A stretch of DNA of 64,000 bases from Pelagicoccus sp. SDUM812005 (lineage in GTDB: Bacteria > Verrucomicrobiota > Verrucomicrobiia > Opitutales > Opitutaceae). The notes under the pieces are model-generated. The model searched no databases, was not told the origin of the DNA, and saw nothing but the letters and a program-made list of their open reading frames with translations. Shown here in pieces: positions 1-8,669 of the stretch; position 1 is the stretch's first letter; each line of letters opens with the position of its first letter. The position numbers were made by a program, and so were the translations under genes. The stretch spans positions 310,001-374,000 of the forward strand of contig NZ_JARXIA010000002.1 of NCBI RefSeq assembly GCF_031127875.1, read 5' to 3'.

Positions 1-2
1 TG

Positions 3-560
3 CTCATCTCCAACTACTTCGAGTTCTACCGCCTCACGTCCTACTTCCGTCGATACACCGGCGAAATGATCGGCGTCTGCATGGGCATCAATAACCTGCT
101 CGAGGTCTTCAACGAAAAGTACTACGCCCACCTCGCCGGCGGCATCCTCGAATCCTTCGGCCGCCTCCTCAAGAATTCGGTACGCCTCTACATCTACCCC
201 ATGAAACAGAAGGCCTATCGACGCTACCTGGAAATCCAGAACGCCGAGAACAACGGCCAGCCCGTTCCTCCCAACAACGGCGGCCCCGCCGAAACCAAAG
301 GCGGCCTCACCGACGACCTACTCATCACCTGCAACAACCTCCGCGTAAAGCCCCAGCTCACCAACCTCTACCTCCATCTACTGGAAAACGGATACATCGA
401 GCACATCCGCGGGATAGACGAAGAGCTGCTCGAAATCTTCTCCCGAGACATTCTCAGCGCCATCGCCGAAAAGGACCCCATCTGGGAAAAGATGGTCCCG
501 CCCGCCGCCATCGAATTCATCAAATCGAAACAATTATTTGGATACAGCGAGCAAGCATAA
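3..560 (+). CDS. C-terminal part of an unrecognised protein (5' end outside window)
   Basis: The frame is open from the window edge to a TAA at 558-560, giving about 185 residues without a start, so the gene begins upstream. The visible part is rich in aromatic residues near the edge (an FEFYRLTSYFRRYTG stretch). It then has a helical region, a Pro/Asn/Gly-rich linker (around PVPPNNGG) and an acidic, helix-rich C-terminal half containing LLEIFSRDILSAI. No membrane segment or catalytic motif is evident. Codon use (C-ending codons) matches neighbouring genes, so it is a real coding region. It lies 34 bases upstream of the polyphosphate kinase and may be co-transcribed with it. I do not recognise the family. 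Confidence 0.8.
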   Translation, partial: LISNYFEFYRLTSYFRRYTGEMIGVCMGINNLLEVFNEKYYAHLAGGILESFGRLLKNSVRLYIYPMKQKAYRRYLEIQNAENNGQPVPPNNGGPAETKGGLTDDLLITCNNLRVKPQLTNLYLHLLENGYIEHIRGIDEELLEIFSRDILSAIAEKDPIWEKMVPPAAIEFIKSKQLFGYSEQA

Positions 561-594
561 GCTTCCGCAAACGCCCACAACCACTCACGCCAAG

Positions 595-2094
595 ATGACA
601 GACACCCAAGACCCCACTCCAAGCGAATCCACCAAGTCGCCCCTCAAGCTCCTTGCCCAAAAGCTCGGCGTCGTCCAGCGCGAAGCCGGTCGCCTCGGAA
701 TCCCCACCCTCGTCATCATCGAAGGGCTCGACGCCTCCAGCAAAGGCAAGCTGCTCAACCAAATCCTGCTGGAGATCGACAGCCGTTCCTTCAAGGTCTA
801 CTCCACCCACGCCTCCCACGAAGAGCCGCGCCACTATCCCCTGCTCCATCGCTTCTGGAACAACACCCCCAGCCAAGGAAAGATCCAGTTCTACGACCGA
901 GGCCCCTACTACCTCGTGCTCGACGCCTGGGCCGAAGGCAAGCTGCACGAAGACCAGCTCGACCAGTACTGGTCCGACATCATCAACTTCGAAAGGCACC
1001 TCCACGACAGCGGCGTGGAAATCGTGAAGCTCTTCCTCGACGTATCCAAAAAGACCCAGGCCAAGCGCTTCCGCAAACTGGAAGAGAACCCCAAGACCGC
1101 TTGGCGCGTCACCGCCAAGGACTGGCGGCGCCACCGCCAGTACCGCAGCTACCGCGATACCGCCATGCAAGGCATCGAAACCACCGACCGCGACTACGCC
1201 AAGTGGCACACCATCGACACCGAAAACTTCAAGGGCGCCCTCATCGAAATCTACAACCGGATCATCGACCACCTCCAAGGCGCCATCAACCGTAAGAAAA
1301 AAGCGCTACAAAGCCCGGCCGACAAAAGCGTCACCCACCAGTGGATTCCGTACATCGGCCACGATTACCTCGGCGATACCAAATTCGAGGAAGCCATGGA
1401 TCGGGCCAAGTACAAGGCCGCCCTCAAACGGAAGCAGGCCAAGATCCACGAGCTCGTCCACGAAATCCACACCCACCAAATCCCAGTCGTCATCGTCTTC
1501 TGCGGTTGGGACGCCGCCGGCAAAGGCGGCTGCATCAAGCGACTCGTGCAAAGCATCGACCCGCGTGGATACGAAGTAAACCCCGTCGCAGCTCCCACCA
1601 AGATCGAGCTCAGCCACCACTACCTCTGGCGCTTCTGGAAGGAAATGCCACGCCGCGGCAAGATCGCCATCTTCGACCGCTCCTGGTACGGCCGCGTGCT
1701 CGTCGAACGCGTCGAGGCCCTCTGCTCCAACAAGGAATGGCAAGCCGCCTACCGCGAGATGAACGAGATGGAGCTCCACCTCGCCAACTTCGGAACCACC
1801 ATCCTCAAGTTCTGGCTCCACATCGACAAGGATACCCAACTCGAACGCTTCGAAGCCCGCCAGCTCGACCCCCTCAAAAACTGGAAGATCACCGAGGAAG
1901 ACTGGCGCAATCGCGAGAAGTGGGAAATGTACGAAGACTCGATCAACGAGATGATCGAAAAAACGAATACAGATTACGCCCCATGGCACATAGTCCCCGC
2001 CACTTGTAAAATGCTGGCCCGCATCGAAGTTCTCGATACCGTCATCCGCGCCCTGAAGAAAGCCATCAAGCAAGCCCGCAAAGCGCCGCTCTAA
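595..2094 (+). CDS. ppk2: polyphosphate kinase 2 family, two-domain polyphosphate:AMP phosphotransferase type
   Basis: A 499-residue protein made of two tandem PPK2 domains, the class II arrangement known to phosphorylate AMP with polyphosphate. The C-terminal domain has a P-loop GWDAAGKG at residues 304-311 and the IFDRSWYGR Walker B/lid block near 359-367. The N-terminal domain keeps the fold but its loop reads GLDASSKG (44-51) and the second block reads FYDRGPYY, so it looks degenerate. ATP or ADP synthesis from polyphosphate is therefore probably carried by the C-terminal domain (inference from these motifs). I chose the ATG at 595: an upstream in-frame TTG at 538 lies inside the previous gene. 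A bidirectional terminator follows directly. Confidence 0.92.
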   Translation: MTDTQDPTPSESTKSPLKLLAQKLGVVQREAGRLGIPTLVIIEGLDASSKGKLLNQILLEIDSRSFKVYSTHASHEEPRHYPLLHRFWNNTPSQGKIQFYDRGPYYLVLDAWAEGKLHEDQLDQYWSDIINFERHLHDSGVEIVKLFLDVSKKTQAKRFRKLEENPKTAWRVTAKDWRRHRQYRSYRDTAMQGIETTDRDYAKWHTIDTENFKGALIEIYNRIIDHLQGAINRKKKALQSPADKSVTHQWIPYIGHDYLGDTKFEEAMDRAKYKAALKRKQAKIHELVHEIHTHQIPVVIVFCGWDAAGKGGCIKRLVQSIDPRGYEVNPVAAPTKIELSHHYLWRFWKEMPRRGKIAIFDRSWYGRVLVERVEALCSNKEWQAAYREMNEMELHLANFGTTILKFWLHIDKDTQLERFEARQLDPLKNWKITEEDWRNREKWEMYEDSINEMIEKTNTDYAPWHIVPATCKMLARIEVLDTVIRALKKAIKQARKAPL

Positions 2095-2140
2095 AGCGCG
2101 GTCGCGACTCCAAGTAGCGCCGTAGATTCAACGCAAAAAA

Positions 2141-2168
2141 AAGCCGAGGCTAACCAGCCTCGGCTTTT
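2141..2168. terminator. bidirectional intrinsic terminator between ppk2 and the histone-like gene
   Basis: An 11-bp perfect stem (2141-2151 with 2156-2166) closes a 4-base loop. T residues follow it on the plus strand and an A tract precedes it, so it can end transcription from both convergent genes. Confidence 0.88.
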
Positions 2169-2192
2169 GTGTTTTGAAAAGGATTGAAGCGA

Positions 2193-2819
2193 CTACTTCT
2201 TCTTTTTCTTAGCGACCTTCTTCTTGGCAGCCTTCTTGGCAGGCGCCTTCTTAGCAGGTGCTTTCTTGGCAGCCTTCTTAGCGGCCTTCTTAGGAGCTGC
2301 CGCCTTCTTGGCAGGTGCCTTCTTCGCAGCCTTCTTGGCTACTTTCTTGGCAGCCTTCTTAGCAGCTACCTTCTTCACTGCCTTCTTAGGAGCAGCTTTC
2401 TTGGCAGCCTTCTTAGCGGCTTTCTTGGCAGCCTTCTTAGCAGGCACCTTCTTGGCAGCTTTCTTAGCGGCCTTCTTGGCAGGCTTTGGCTTCGGAGCAG
2501 CCTTTTCGATTCCAGACTTGGAAGGAACAGTTGGTAGCTTCTCGAGAGCTGCGCGAAGCAGTTCGCCGATGCTTACCTTCTTGCCCTTAGCGAGCGCTAC
2601 GAGCTCCTTCTTTTGGTCGAGCGGAAGACGTACCGAAATTTGACGGTGGTCTTCTGCTGCTGGAGCGAATCCAGCGTAGTCAAACCCAGCGATCGCGTGG
2701 CGAATAATTTCGCTTTTGGATACACCGAGCTGCTTTTGATACTTGTCGAGGACAGCGATCAAATCTGCCTTTAGATCGAATGTGAGAGGAGAACTCTCAG
2801 CGCCTTTTTTTGCGGCCAT
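2193..2819 (-). CDS. double ribbon-helix-helix DNA-binding protein with histone H1-like lysine/alanine tail
   Basis: This 208-residue protein has two parts. Residues 12-46 and 60-95 each look like a ribbon-helix-helix unit: a short strand (LTFDL, ISVRLP) followed by two helices with the turn seen in SKSEIIRHAI and SIGELLRAAL. From about residue 102 to the end the chain is almost only Lys, Ala and some Pro or Val in KKAAKKA repeats, like eukaryotic H1 tails and bacterial histone-like proteins. A single chain with two RHH units could act as a pseudo-dimer that recognises a site while the tail coats or bridges DNA (inference). It is probably a nucleoid-associated regulator. An AT-rich, gene-free stretch lies upstream. 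The tail DNA is a degenerate tandem repeat and prone to length change. Confidence 0.85.
   Translation of the reverse strand: MAAKKGAESSPLTFDLKADLIAVLDKYQKQLGVSKSEIIRHAIAGFDYAGFAPAAEDHRQISVRLPLDQKKELVALAKGKKVSIGELLRAALEKLPTVPSKSGIEKAAPKPKPAKKAAKKAAKKVPAKKAAKKAAKKAAKKAAPKKAVKKVAAKKAAKKVAKKAAKKAPAKKAAAPKKAAKKAAKKAPAKKAPAKKAAKKKVAKKKKK
2199..2490. repeat. low-complexity degenerate tandem repeat coding for the KA-rich tail
   Basis: On the plus strand, units close to CTTCTTGGCAGC or CTTCTTAGCGGC recur about every 12 bases with Pro-, Val- and Thr-type variants. It is coding sequence, not a CRISPR: there are no unique spacers. Confidence 0.85.
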
Positions 2820-2948
2820 AACTTTAGTATGGTTTGGATTAACGGTTTATTCGGTGAGAATTATTAAACCTAAGTTAGCGTTCAATTACCCAAAAACCTT
2901 AGTTTTTCAATCTTATTTCTGTTAGTATTTTTTGGGTACAGCCGGTTT
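2820..2948 (-). promoter_or_regulatory. AT-rich upstream region of the histone-like gene
   Basis: This stretch is clearly richer in A and T than the surrounding coding DNA and lies directly upstream of the minus-strand histone-like gene, so its promoter is expected here. I could not settle on a convincing -35/-10 pair, and no strong Shine-Dalgarno precedes the ATG. Confidence 0.4.
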
Positions 2949-3155
2949 TTACAAAAAATTGCGGCCAAATTCGCCCGTATTCAGATTTTCGGCATCAATC
3001 GATCCCGCATTCCGAATTCGCGTATCCAGATCATAAAACCGGATACATGGGTAATACTTCCCAAGAATAAGCCTACCCTCGTCAAACACTGAAAGTACCA
3101 GAATCGTCGATACAGCATTCACCGTATCCACAATTCCGAACCCTCTCGCGACCAT
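2949..3155 (-). CDS. possible small gene coupled to the end of aas (hypothetical)
   Basis: A 68-residue frame whose ATG overlaps the aas stop codon as TGATG, the arrangement typical of translational coupling. It has no recognisable domain. The middle is hydrophobic (TVNAVSTILVLSVF) and the rest is polar. Against it: base composition and codon use are much more AT-rich than in neighbouring genes, and the stretch contains three copies of the GTATCC/GGATAC hexamer discussed under findings. It may be a pseudogene end or non-coding. Low confidence. Confidence 0.28.
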   Translation of the reverse strand: MVARGFGIVDTVNAVSTILVLSVFDEGRLILGKYYPCIRFYDLDTRIRNAGSIDAENLNTGEFGRNFL

Positions 3156-6100
3156 CAGACCAAGGTTCCTAGCTCCACGTCCGACCGCTCCACGCAAAGG
3201 CGCTGGCAGCGCTTCAAGTCCAACTTACCCGTCCCCAACTGCGGCAGGGCCGCGACCTGCAAGACCTCTTGCGGTATCCACAAATTCGGTATCCCGCGTT
3301 CCCGCAGCGAACGAGCGAGTGAGCTCAGATCTATCGCCCCAGTAGCCAACAGCACCAAGGCCTCTCCCTTGCGCTCGCAATCGCGAGCGCCCACGAACAA
3401 GCCCAACTCTGGATACAGGCTGGCGATTTCGTTTTCGACCATCGTGTGGGAAACCATTTCACCCGCGATCTTCGAGAAGCGAGACAGCCTCCCTTCGATC
3501 ACAAGGCAACCGTCCTCGTCGAATCGCCCGACGTCTCCCGTATCGAACCAGCCATCGCCGACGAACCGACTTTCGCTTACCGTATCCAAATACCCGCGAA
3601 AGACATTGGGAGCCTTCACCAAGATGCGTCCGGACTCGCCGCGAGCTCGCAGCTGCGTTTCGTTTTCCTCGTCCACGATACGCAGCCAAACGCCCGGCAA
3701 AGGACGCCCCGCCGTCCCCAGCTTGTATCCAATTTGGCTCAGCGCATAGCGCCCCAGCATCTCCCGACTGTGCAAGCAATTCGCCGCAACCACCGGAGCG
3801 CACTCCGTCAATCCATAGCCTTCCAAAACGGGAATGCCGAAACGCGACTCCCATTGCGCCGACAATTCGACAGGCAGCTTTTCCGCGCCCGCGATCGTCA
3901 AACGCAAACTCGCAAAGTCTTCCGCGCTCGCCCGCTTCAAGTAGCCGCGCAAAAAGGTCGGCGTTCCCAGCATCACGCTCACCGACTCTTCACGAATCGC
4001 GGCCACATTCTCCTTCGATTGCAAAGGCGACGGCGTCGACACCACCTGCATCCCTTTCAGCAAAGGCAGCCACAGGCCTCCCGTGAGGCCAAAGCTGTGG
4101 AACAGCGGCAGGTTCGCCAACACGCGATCCGAGGATCGCATCAAGTAACACTCCGACAACTGGGTCACGTTCGCCACTAGGTTTCGGTGCGACAAGGGAA
4201 TCGCTTTCGGCTGCGCCGAGCTGCCGCTCGAAAACAGCAAGGTCGCCTCTCGGTCGCCTCCCGTATCCTGAATCGAATACAAGCGACGCAACCAAGCGGC
4301 CGGAAAAATGGCGCAAGCAAACGCATCCCAAAGCAAACGAGGACCGCGCATCTGCGGCATCACGTCTTCTACGAACAGCAAGTCGACACCCGAAAAGTCC
4401 AGCTCGCCAAATCGCCCCAAGACCTTCCGCGAAGTGACCACCGTTCGCAAATCCGCCGATTTCAGCATCGCTTCGAAAACGTCGGAACTCACCGTTGGAT
4501 TCAGGTTCACGCTCGACTTCCCCGCCCACAAAGCGCCGAGGTTGGCCGCAAAACCTGGCAAGCCAGGAGGCAACAGAATCCCAACTCGCCGCGCCGTATC
4601 CGCTTTTTCCATCACGCGAGCAAAGCCAAGCCCCAGGCCAAGCAGAGCGTAGTTGCGAACCTTCAAAGCCCCCAAGCCCCGGTCGTTCAAACGCAGCGAA
4701 AACAAACGTCGCTTGAGCGCAGCGAAGGCAAGAGCGCCGAGATTCGCGCCCAGCTCCGCCCGACTCGAAAACGCTTCATACCCCAGCTTCGCAACCGCAT
4801 CCTGCATGGCATCCGTATTCGCATCGCCACCGCGCAACGCATCGCCAAACGAAATCGAAACCGGACGACGCAGCGGCATGCCCGCCCGATAACGGAACGG
4901 CTTATCCGCGAAGCTGAAAGCCGAACCCCACATCCCATCGATAGATGCCGGCAACACCGCGGCGCCCGAAAGCTTCGCCATCAACTCCGCGCCTTTCTTG
5001 AACGGCATGATCATACCGGTACGCGTCAGAGCTCCTTCCGGAAAGATGCAGACGACATCGCCCGCCTTCAACGCTTGCACCGACTTCGACACCGCTTCCT
5101 TCGCTCCCTTCGGCGACACCGCGATGACCTTGAATTTTCGATACGCCCAACGCATCAAGCGAAAGCGCAGCATCTCGTCCGTACCCAGAAAGCGAACCGG
5201 ACGGGGCGACGCGAGATAGATCAACAATGCGTCCACATAACTCACGTGATTCGCCACGATCAATACGCCTCCTTCCGTCGGCATTCGCTCCAAGCCCTTC
5301 AAGCGCATCGGGTAAATCACCTTTGCGATTCCCAGCAAAAGCACGCGAACCAAACTTTCCGGAACCAAGACGACCATAAAGCCCAGCACCAGCACTGCGG
5401 TCGCTGCTACCACCCAAAGCTGAGCTTGCGGACTCCAGGCTAGGTATCCCATCGCAGACCCCAAAGCGACGAAGGCCCCCGACATCAAGTTAATGAATAG
5501 ATTGTTCGCCGCGATCGATCCCACCCGTACCTCGTCGCGGGCCGATGCGACAAAGAGCGCGTTCAAGGGAGCCGAGAAAAGCCCGCCGCTCACGCCCAAC
5601 AAAAAGACGCAGCCCACCGCCCATGGACCCGCTTCCCAAAGCAAAGCCGTTGCCGGGACCAATGCCGCCAGCATCACGGCTCCCACGAACGACAAACCGA
5701 CTTCGATCCGCTTCCGACAAAGGTAAGCAGCCATGCCACTTCCCATCGCAACCCCCAAGCCCAGCAAAGCCGCCATCATTCCGCCTTGGCTCGCAGACCC
5801 CATCTCTTGTCCATGATCCCAACGACTATCCTGCAACAGGATCATCACCAACAAAGCCCCTACTCCATAAAACCAAGCCAAGCCCAACGAAGACCAACGG
5901 AGCGCGGGACGGCCCAACACCTCGCGAGCTACCGATAAAAAACGGTCCCGCGACTCGCGCCCGACCTCCGCTCCAGAGCGTATCCCCGAAACCACGACAT
6001 AGGCCGTAGCCGAAATTGCCGCCGAGGCCAACCCCGCAACCGCAGCCGCCGACCACGGAGAACCCAGCACCCCCCACACCTGATCGAAGGACCAACCACC

Positions 6101-6571
6101 CAAAGCCAAACCTGCCAAAGTCGCGCCCACGCCCGCCAACCCGAGCAAGCCCATCATCTGACCAATCTTCGCCTCTCCGCACAGATCCTTCAGCAATGCG
6201 TTTCGCGACGGAGCCAGAAAGCTAGACTGGCAAGCCACGGCAGCCAAGGAGACCAGCACGCCAGCGAAGGAGTGCAGCAAGGCGCTCACCGCCAAAAGCG
6301 TCATCGCCGCAGTTTGCAAAAGCAGGCTTCCCCGCACCACCGCAACCTTGGAATAACGGTCGCTCAAACGCCCCGCCACCGGAGCCAAGAAGATGTACGG
6401 CAAAACGTAGAGAGCCGAAATAACGCCTACCCAAACCGCAGCCTGCCGCTCCACAAAGGTCGCAGCCACCAAAGCCGACGCCGTTATTTTTGCGACGTGG
6501 TCCCCGAAGGCATTCAAGCCTTGGGTCACGATCAATCGATACGAAGAAGAGAGAGGTGCATGTGTGCTCAT
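3155..6571 (-). CDS. aas: MFS transporter / 1-acyl-glycerophosphate acyltransferase / acyl-ACP synthetase fusion (Aas-LplT type)
   Basis: A 1138-residue three-part membrane protein. Residues 1 to about 410 form a major facilitator domain with many hydrophobic helices, including LAPVAGRLSDRYSK near 62-75. A PlsC acyltransferase follows, with the HX4D motif in NHVSYVD (441-447) and FPEG at 510-513. From about 640 to the end is an AMP-forming synthetase with LLFSSGSSAQPKAI, GYGLTECAP and WFDTGDVGRF blocks and a C-terminal GTGKL. In the known family (LplT fused to Aas) this imports lysophospholipids and reacylates them, which recycles membrane lipids. An AGGGGAG ribosome site lies before the chosen ATG. 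The TGA overlaps the ATG of a possible small gene. Confidence 0.92.
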   Translation of the reverse strand: MSTHAPLSSSYRLIVTQGLNAFGDHVAKITASALVAATFVERQAAVWVGVISALYVLPYIFLAPVAGRLSDRYSKVAVVRGSLLLQTAAMTLLAVSALLHSFAGVLVSLAAVACQSSFLAPSRNALLKDLCGEAKIGQMMGLLGLAGVGATLAGLALGGWSFDQVWGVLGSPWSAAAVAGLASAAISATAYVVVSGIRSGAEVGRESRDRFLSVAREVLGRPALRWSSLGLAWFYGVGALLVMILLQDSRWDHGQEMGSASQGGMMAALLGLGVAMGSGMAAYLCRKRIEVGLSFVGAVMLAALVPATALLWEAGPWAVGCVFLLGVSGGLFSAPLNALFVASARDEVRVGSIAANNLFINLMSGAFVALGSAMGYLAWSPQAQLWVVAATAVLVLGFMVVLVPESLVRVLLLGIAKVIYPMRLKGLERMPTEGGVLIVANHVSYVDALLIYLASPRPVRFLGTDEMLRFRLMRWAYRKFKVIAVSPKGAKEAVSKSVQALKAGDVVCIFPEGALTRTGMIMPFKKGAELMAKLSGAAVLPASIDGMWGSAFSFADKPFRYRAGMPLRRPVSISFGDALRGGDANTDAMQDAVAKLGYEAFSSRAELGANLGALAFAALKRRLFSLRLNDRGLGALKVRNYALLGLGLGFARVMEKADTARRVGILLPPGLPGFAANLGALWAGKSSVNLNPTVSSDVFEAMLKSADLRTVVTSRKVLGRFGELDFSGVDLLFVEDVMPQMRGPRLLWDAFACAIFPAAWLRRLYSIQDTGGDREATLLFSSGSSAQPKAIPLSHRNLVANVTQLSECYLMRSSDRVLANLPLFHSFGLTGGLWLPLLKGMQVVSTPSPLQSKENVAAIREESVSVMLGTPTFLRGYLKRASAEDFASLRLTIAGAEKLPVELSAQWESRFGIPVLEGYGLTECAPVVAANCLHSREMLGRYALSQIGYKLGTAGRPLPGVWLRIVDEENETQLRARGESGRILVKAPNVFRGYLDTVSESRFVGDGWFDTGDVGRFDEDGCLVIEGRLSRFSKIAGEMVSHTMVENEIASLYPELGLFVGARDCERKGEALVLLATGAIDLSSLARSLRERGIPNLWIPQEVLQVAALPQLGTGKLDLKRCQRLCVERSDVELGTLV

Positions 6572-6733
6572 GCACTCCCCTTCGCTCAGTCCGCGCCAAG
6601 GCCGGATCCACGCCTGATTATCAACGCCTTACAAAACCTACCAGATCCACAACACCAAAACACCCAACCTTAACTACACAACCCATACCTACAAATTATG
6701 CGCATACCCACCAGCTGAAGGCTTGTTTGCGCC

Positions 6734-8260
6734 TTATTCCACACCTAGCACATAGCGCTTGGCGGTGCGCCGATCGACCTGCAGGATCCGCGCGGTCTCC
6801 TCGTAGCTTCCCCCGCGTCGATACACCTCCTGGGCATAGCGGCTCAGCAACTGGTTCGCCGTCAGCGACTGATCGGCGCCTTCCTGCACGCGAACCGCAT
6901 CGTCGCGACTCACGCTCAGGTCTTCCGCTTCGTAGCTCCCATGTATCAGAATATTGCGTACGCACTGCTCCAGCTCGCGAAAGTTGCCAGGCCAACGGTA
7001 GGCCTGTCCCAGGTTTTTGGATATCCACGAAGTCGCCTCGTCCGCTAACGAATCCCCGTCGCTCGGGCCTGCCACCTTGATGGCGATATGCCGCACCAGC
7101 ACCTCCAACTCGCTCCCCTTCCCCGCGAGCACCTCCCGAAGGCTAGGCGTGCGGATGCGATCCGCGCACAAACGAAAATAGAAGTCCTCCCGAAAGTTTC
7201 CGCCCGCAATCTCGTCCGGCAGATCCCGATTTGTGGCCGCCATCACCTTACCCACGAAGGGACGCAACGAGGTATCGCCCAAGCGCTGAAACTGGCGCGT
7301 CTGCAATACACGCAAGAGCTTTACCTGAATCGACGCATCCGTCTCGCCAATCTCGTCCAGGAAAACCGTGCCAAAGCGACCGCACTCCTCGAAGTACCCC
7401 TCGCGATCCTGCAAGGCTCCGGTAAAGGCGCCTTTGCGGTGCCCGAAAAGCTCGGACTCGATCAAGGTCGGCGAAAGGGCAGACAGGTTGAGCGGATAAA
7501 ACGCTGCCCCGAAATCCACTGCGAACTTACCAGCCTGCAGATCGAAAGGCACGAAACGGGACATGCCCACGGCGCGAGCCACCAATTCCTTACCCGTTCC
7601 CGAAGGACCCGTGATCAAAGTCACGATATCGCTCATACGATTGTATAGAGATCTCTGATACCGCCGCATGTCGTGCGTGAAACAGCTGCTCCAGATGCGG
7701 CCGCGCAAAGCGCTGATCGCTTCCGATCCCCCCACCAAATACCGATAAATATTCAGCCAAGCGCGACGCAGCTGGAAATAGAGAGCGAAGTACAGGCTCT
7801 CCTGTTCCGGAGAAAAGCGGGTCGCCGCATGCACCGACAGAAAATATCGCTGGCGATCTCTGTATTCATAATAAAACGACACGCCACCCGGTTGCGGTTT
7901 TCCCTCCAAGGACGACTCGATCAACTTGTCGTACTTTTCCATGAACTCGTGGTAGACCACGAAATGGACCAGGTTCTCGTAAGCCGCGCTCTCCGCCGGC
8001 GAAACGTCCTTCACTTTCGAAAGCTTAGCCCGAGCCGGCTCCATCATCGAAAGCGCCAGAGCGATCAGCTTCTTCAAATTCGGAGCCAAGAGCTCCTCCG
8101 CTTCGCCCGGCCCTACATAACTCTCGCGCTCCTGGTAATCCTTGCCCAAGCACTCCCGCTCCAGCTCCCAACGCGATTCCTCGAAGGGATTGCAATAAAC
8201 GATATCCGCCAGCTTCTGGGCAAGCGGCCATTGGTCTCGGGTAAAGATCTTTTGTGGCAT
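6734..8260 (-). CDS. sigma-54-dependent transcriptional activator with an unusual N-terminal sensor region
   Basis: A 508-residue bacterial enhancer-binding protein. The AAA+ domain has Walker A GPSGTGKE (218-225), the sigma-54 contact loop GAFTGA (277-282) and Walker B VFLDEI (299-304). A C-terminal helix-turn-helix of Fis type lies near 485-506 (SYEETARILQVDRRTAKRYV). Residues 1 to about 210 are not a receiver, GAF or PAS domain that I recognise; they are helical with a Tyr/Phe-rich middle. Activation therefore probably does not use aspartyl phosphorylation. A near-consensus sigma-54 promoter lies upstream on the opposite strand, in front of a small membrane-protein frame that is the likeliest local target. 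The gene lies upstream of aas in the same direction, 162 bases apart. Confidence 0.9.
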   Translation of the reverse strand: MPQKIFTRDQWPLAQKLADIVYCNPFEESRWELERECLGKDYQERESYVGPGEAEELLAPNLKKLIALALSMMEPARAKLSKVKDVSPAESAAYENLVHFVVYHEFMEKYDKLIESSLEGKPQPGGVSFYYEYRDRQRYFLSVHAATRFSPEQESLYFALYFQLRRAWLNIYRYLVGGSEAISALRGRIWSSCFTHDMRRYQRSLYNRMSDIVTLITGPSGTGKELVARAVGMSRFVPFDLQAGKFAVDFGAAFYPLNLSALSPTLIESELFGHRKGAFTGALQDREGYFEECGRFGTVFLDEIGETDASIQVKLLRVLQTRQFQRLGDTSLRPFVGKVMAATNRDLPDEIAGGNFREDFYFRLCADRIRTPSLREVLAGKGSELEVLVRHIAIKVAGPSDGDSLADEATSWISKNLGQAYRWPGNFRELEQCVRNILIHGSYEAEDLSVSRDDAVRVQEGADQSLTANQLLSRYAQEVYRRGGSYEETARILQVDRRTAKRYVLGVE

Positions 8261-8295
8261 CGCTGTACACTATTTGCGCGCCCGCTCCCGTCAAT

Positions 8296-8316
8296 GATTG
8301 CCTAACAATCGGATTG
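8296..8316. promoter_or_regulatory. candidate upstream activating site (inverted repeats)
   Basis: GATTG, CAATC and GATTG occur in succession at 8296, 8306 and 8312, forming two overlapping dyads. They lie about 75-95 bases upstream of the sigma-54 promoter at 8389, the usual distance for an enhancer-binding protein site, and next to the activator gene. Confidence 0.45.
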
Positions 8317-8388
8317 CTCCCGTTACAAAACATCCCAAGCGCAGCTATCCAGCTATATATGAGTGACTTACAAAAACCCTCAAATCAT

Positions 8389-8405
8389 CTGGCACCACCC
8401 ATGCA
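8389..8405 (+). promoter_or_regulatory. sigma-54 (-24/-12) promoter
   Basis: CTGGCACCACCCATGCA matches the sigma-54 consensus (YTGGCACGrNNNTTGCW) at most defined positions, with invariant GG and GC at the correct spacing. Predicted transcription start is about 8416, one base before the ATG of the small gene at 8417. Confidence 0.62.
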
Positions 8406-8416
8406 ATTACGGCCGC

Positions 8417-8629
8417 ATGAGCAAGCTAAAAACCCTTCACTCGAACGCCTCCCTCCGCTTCACCAAGATCTGCCTTAGCTGCATCGGCATCGCAGGAACC
8501 GCCGTACTCTGCTCGGGCATCCTGAAAATGGGCGTCCTCAACAACGACCGGAAGCTCGACCACGCCTTTCGCTTGCTACGTCCGCTCAGCGACAGCCTCA
8601 CCCAAATCGCAGAACGCGCCCTCTACTAA
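8417..8629 (+). CDS. small single-pass membrane protein (hypothetical), likely sigma-54 regulated
   Basis: A 70-residue frame. It starts with a basic N-terminus (MSKLKTLHSNASLRFTK), then a hydrophobic segment at about 19-40 (IGIAGTAVLCSGIL) and ends in a charged amphipathic tail. An N-in single transmembrane helix is likely. I do not recognise the family. The sigma-54 promoter just upstream would place transcription start one base before this ATG, so the mRNA would be leaderless unless a later start is used; no Shine-Dalgarno is visible. Divergence from an enhancer-binding protein gene suggests a stress- or signal-induced membrane peptide, but that is inference. Confidence 0.5.
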   Translation: MSKLKTLHSNASLRFTKICLSCIGIAGTAVLCSGILKMGVLNNDRKLDHAFRLLRPLSDSLTQIAERALY

Positions 8630-8669
8630 GAAAGCCGCTCCCTTCGACCGTCGCCGCCCCCCTCCGGCG

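Noticed and set aside
2199-2490. Regular repeat that might be read as a CRISPR array
   Set aside because: The period is about 12 bases with no unique spacers, and it codes for the KA-rich tail.
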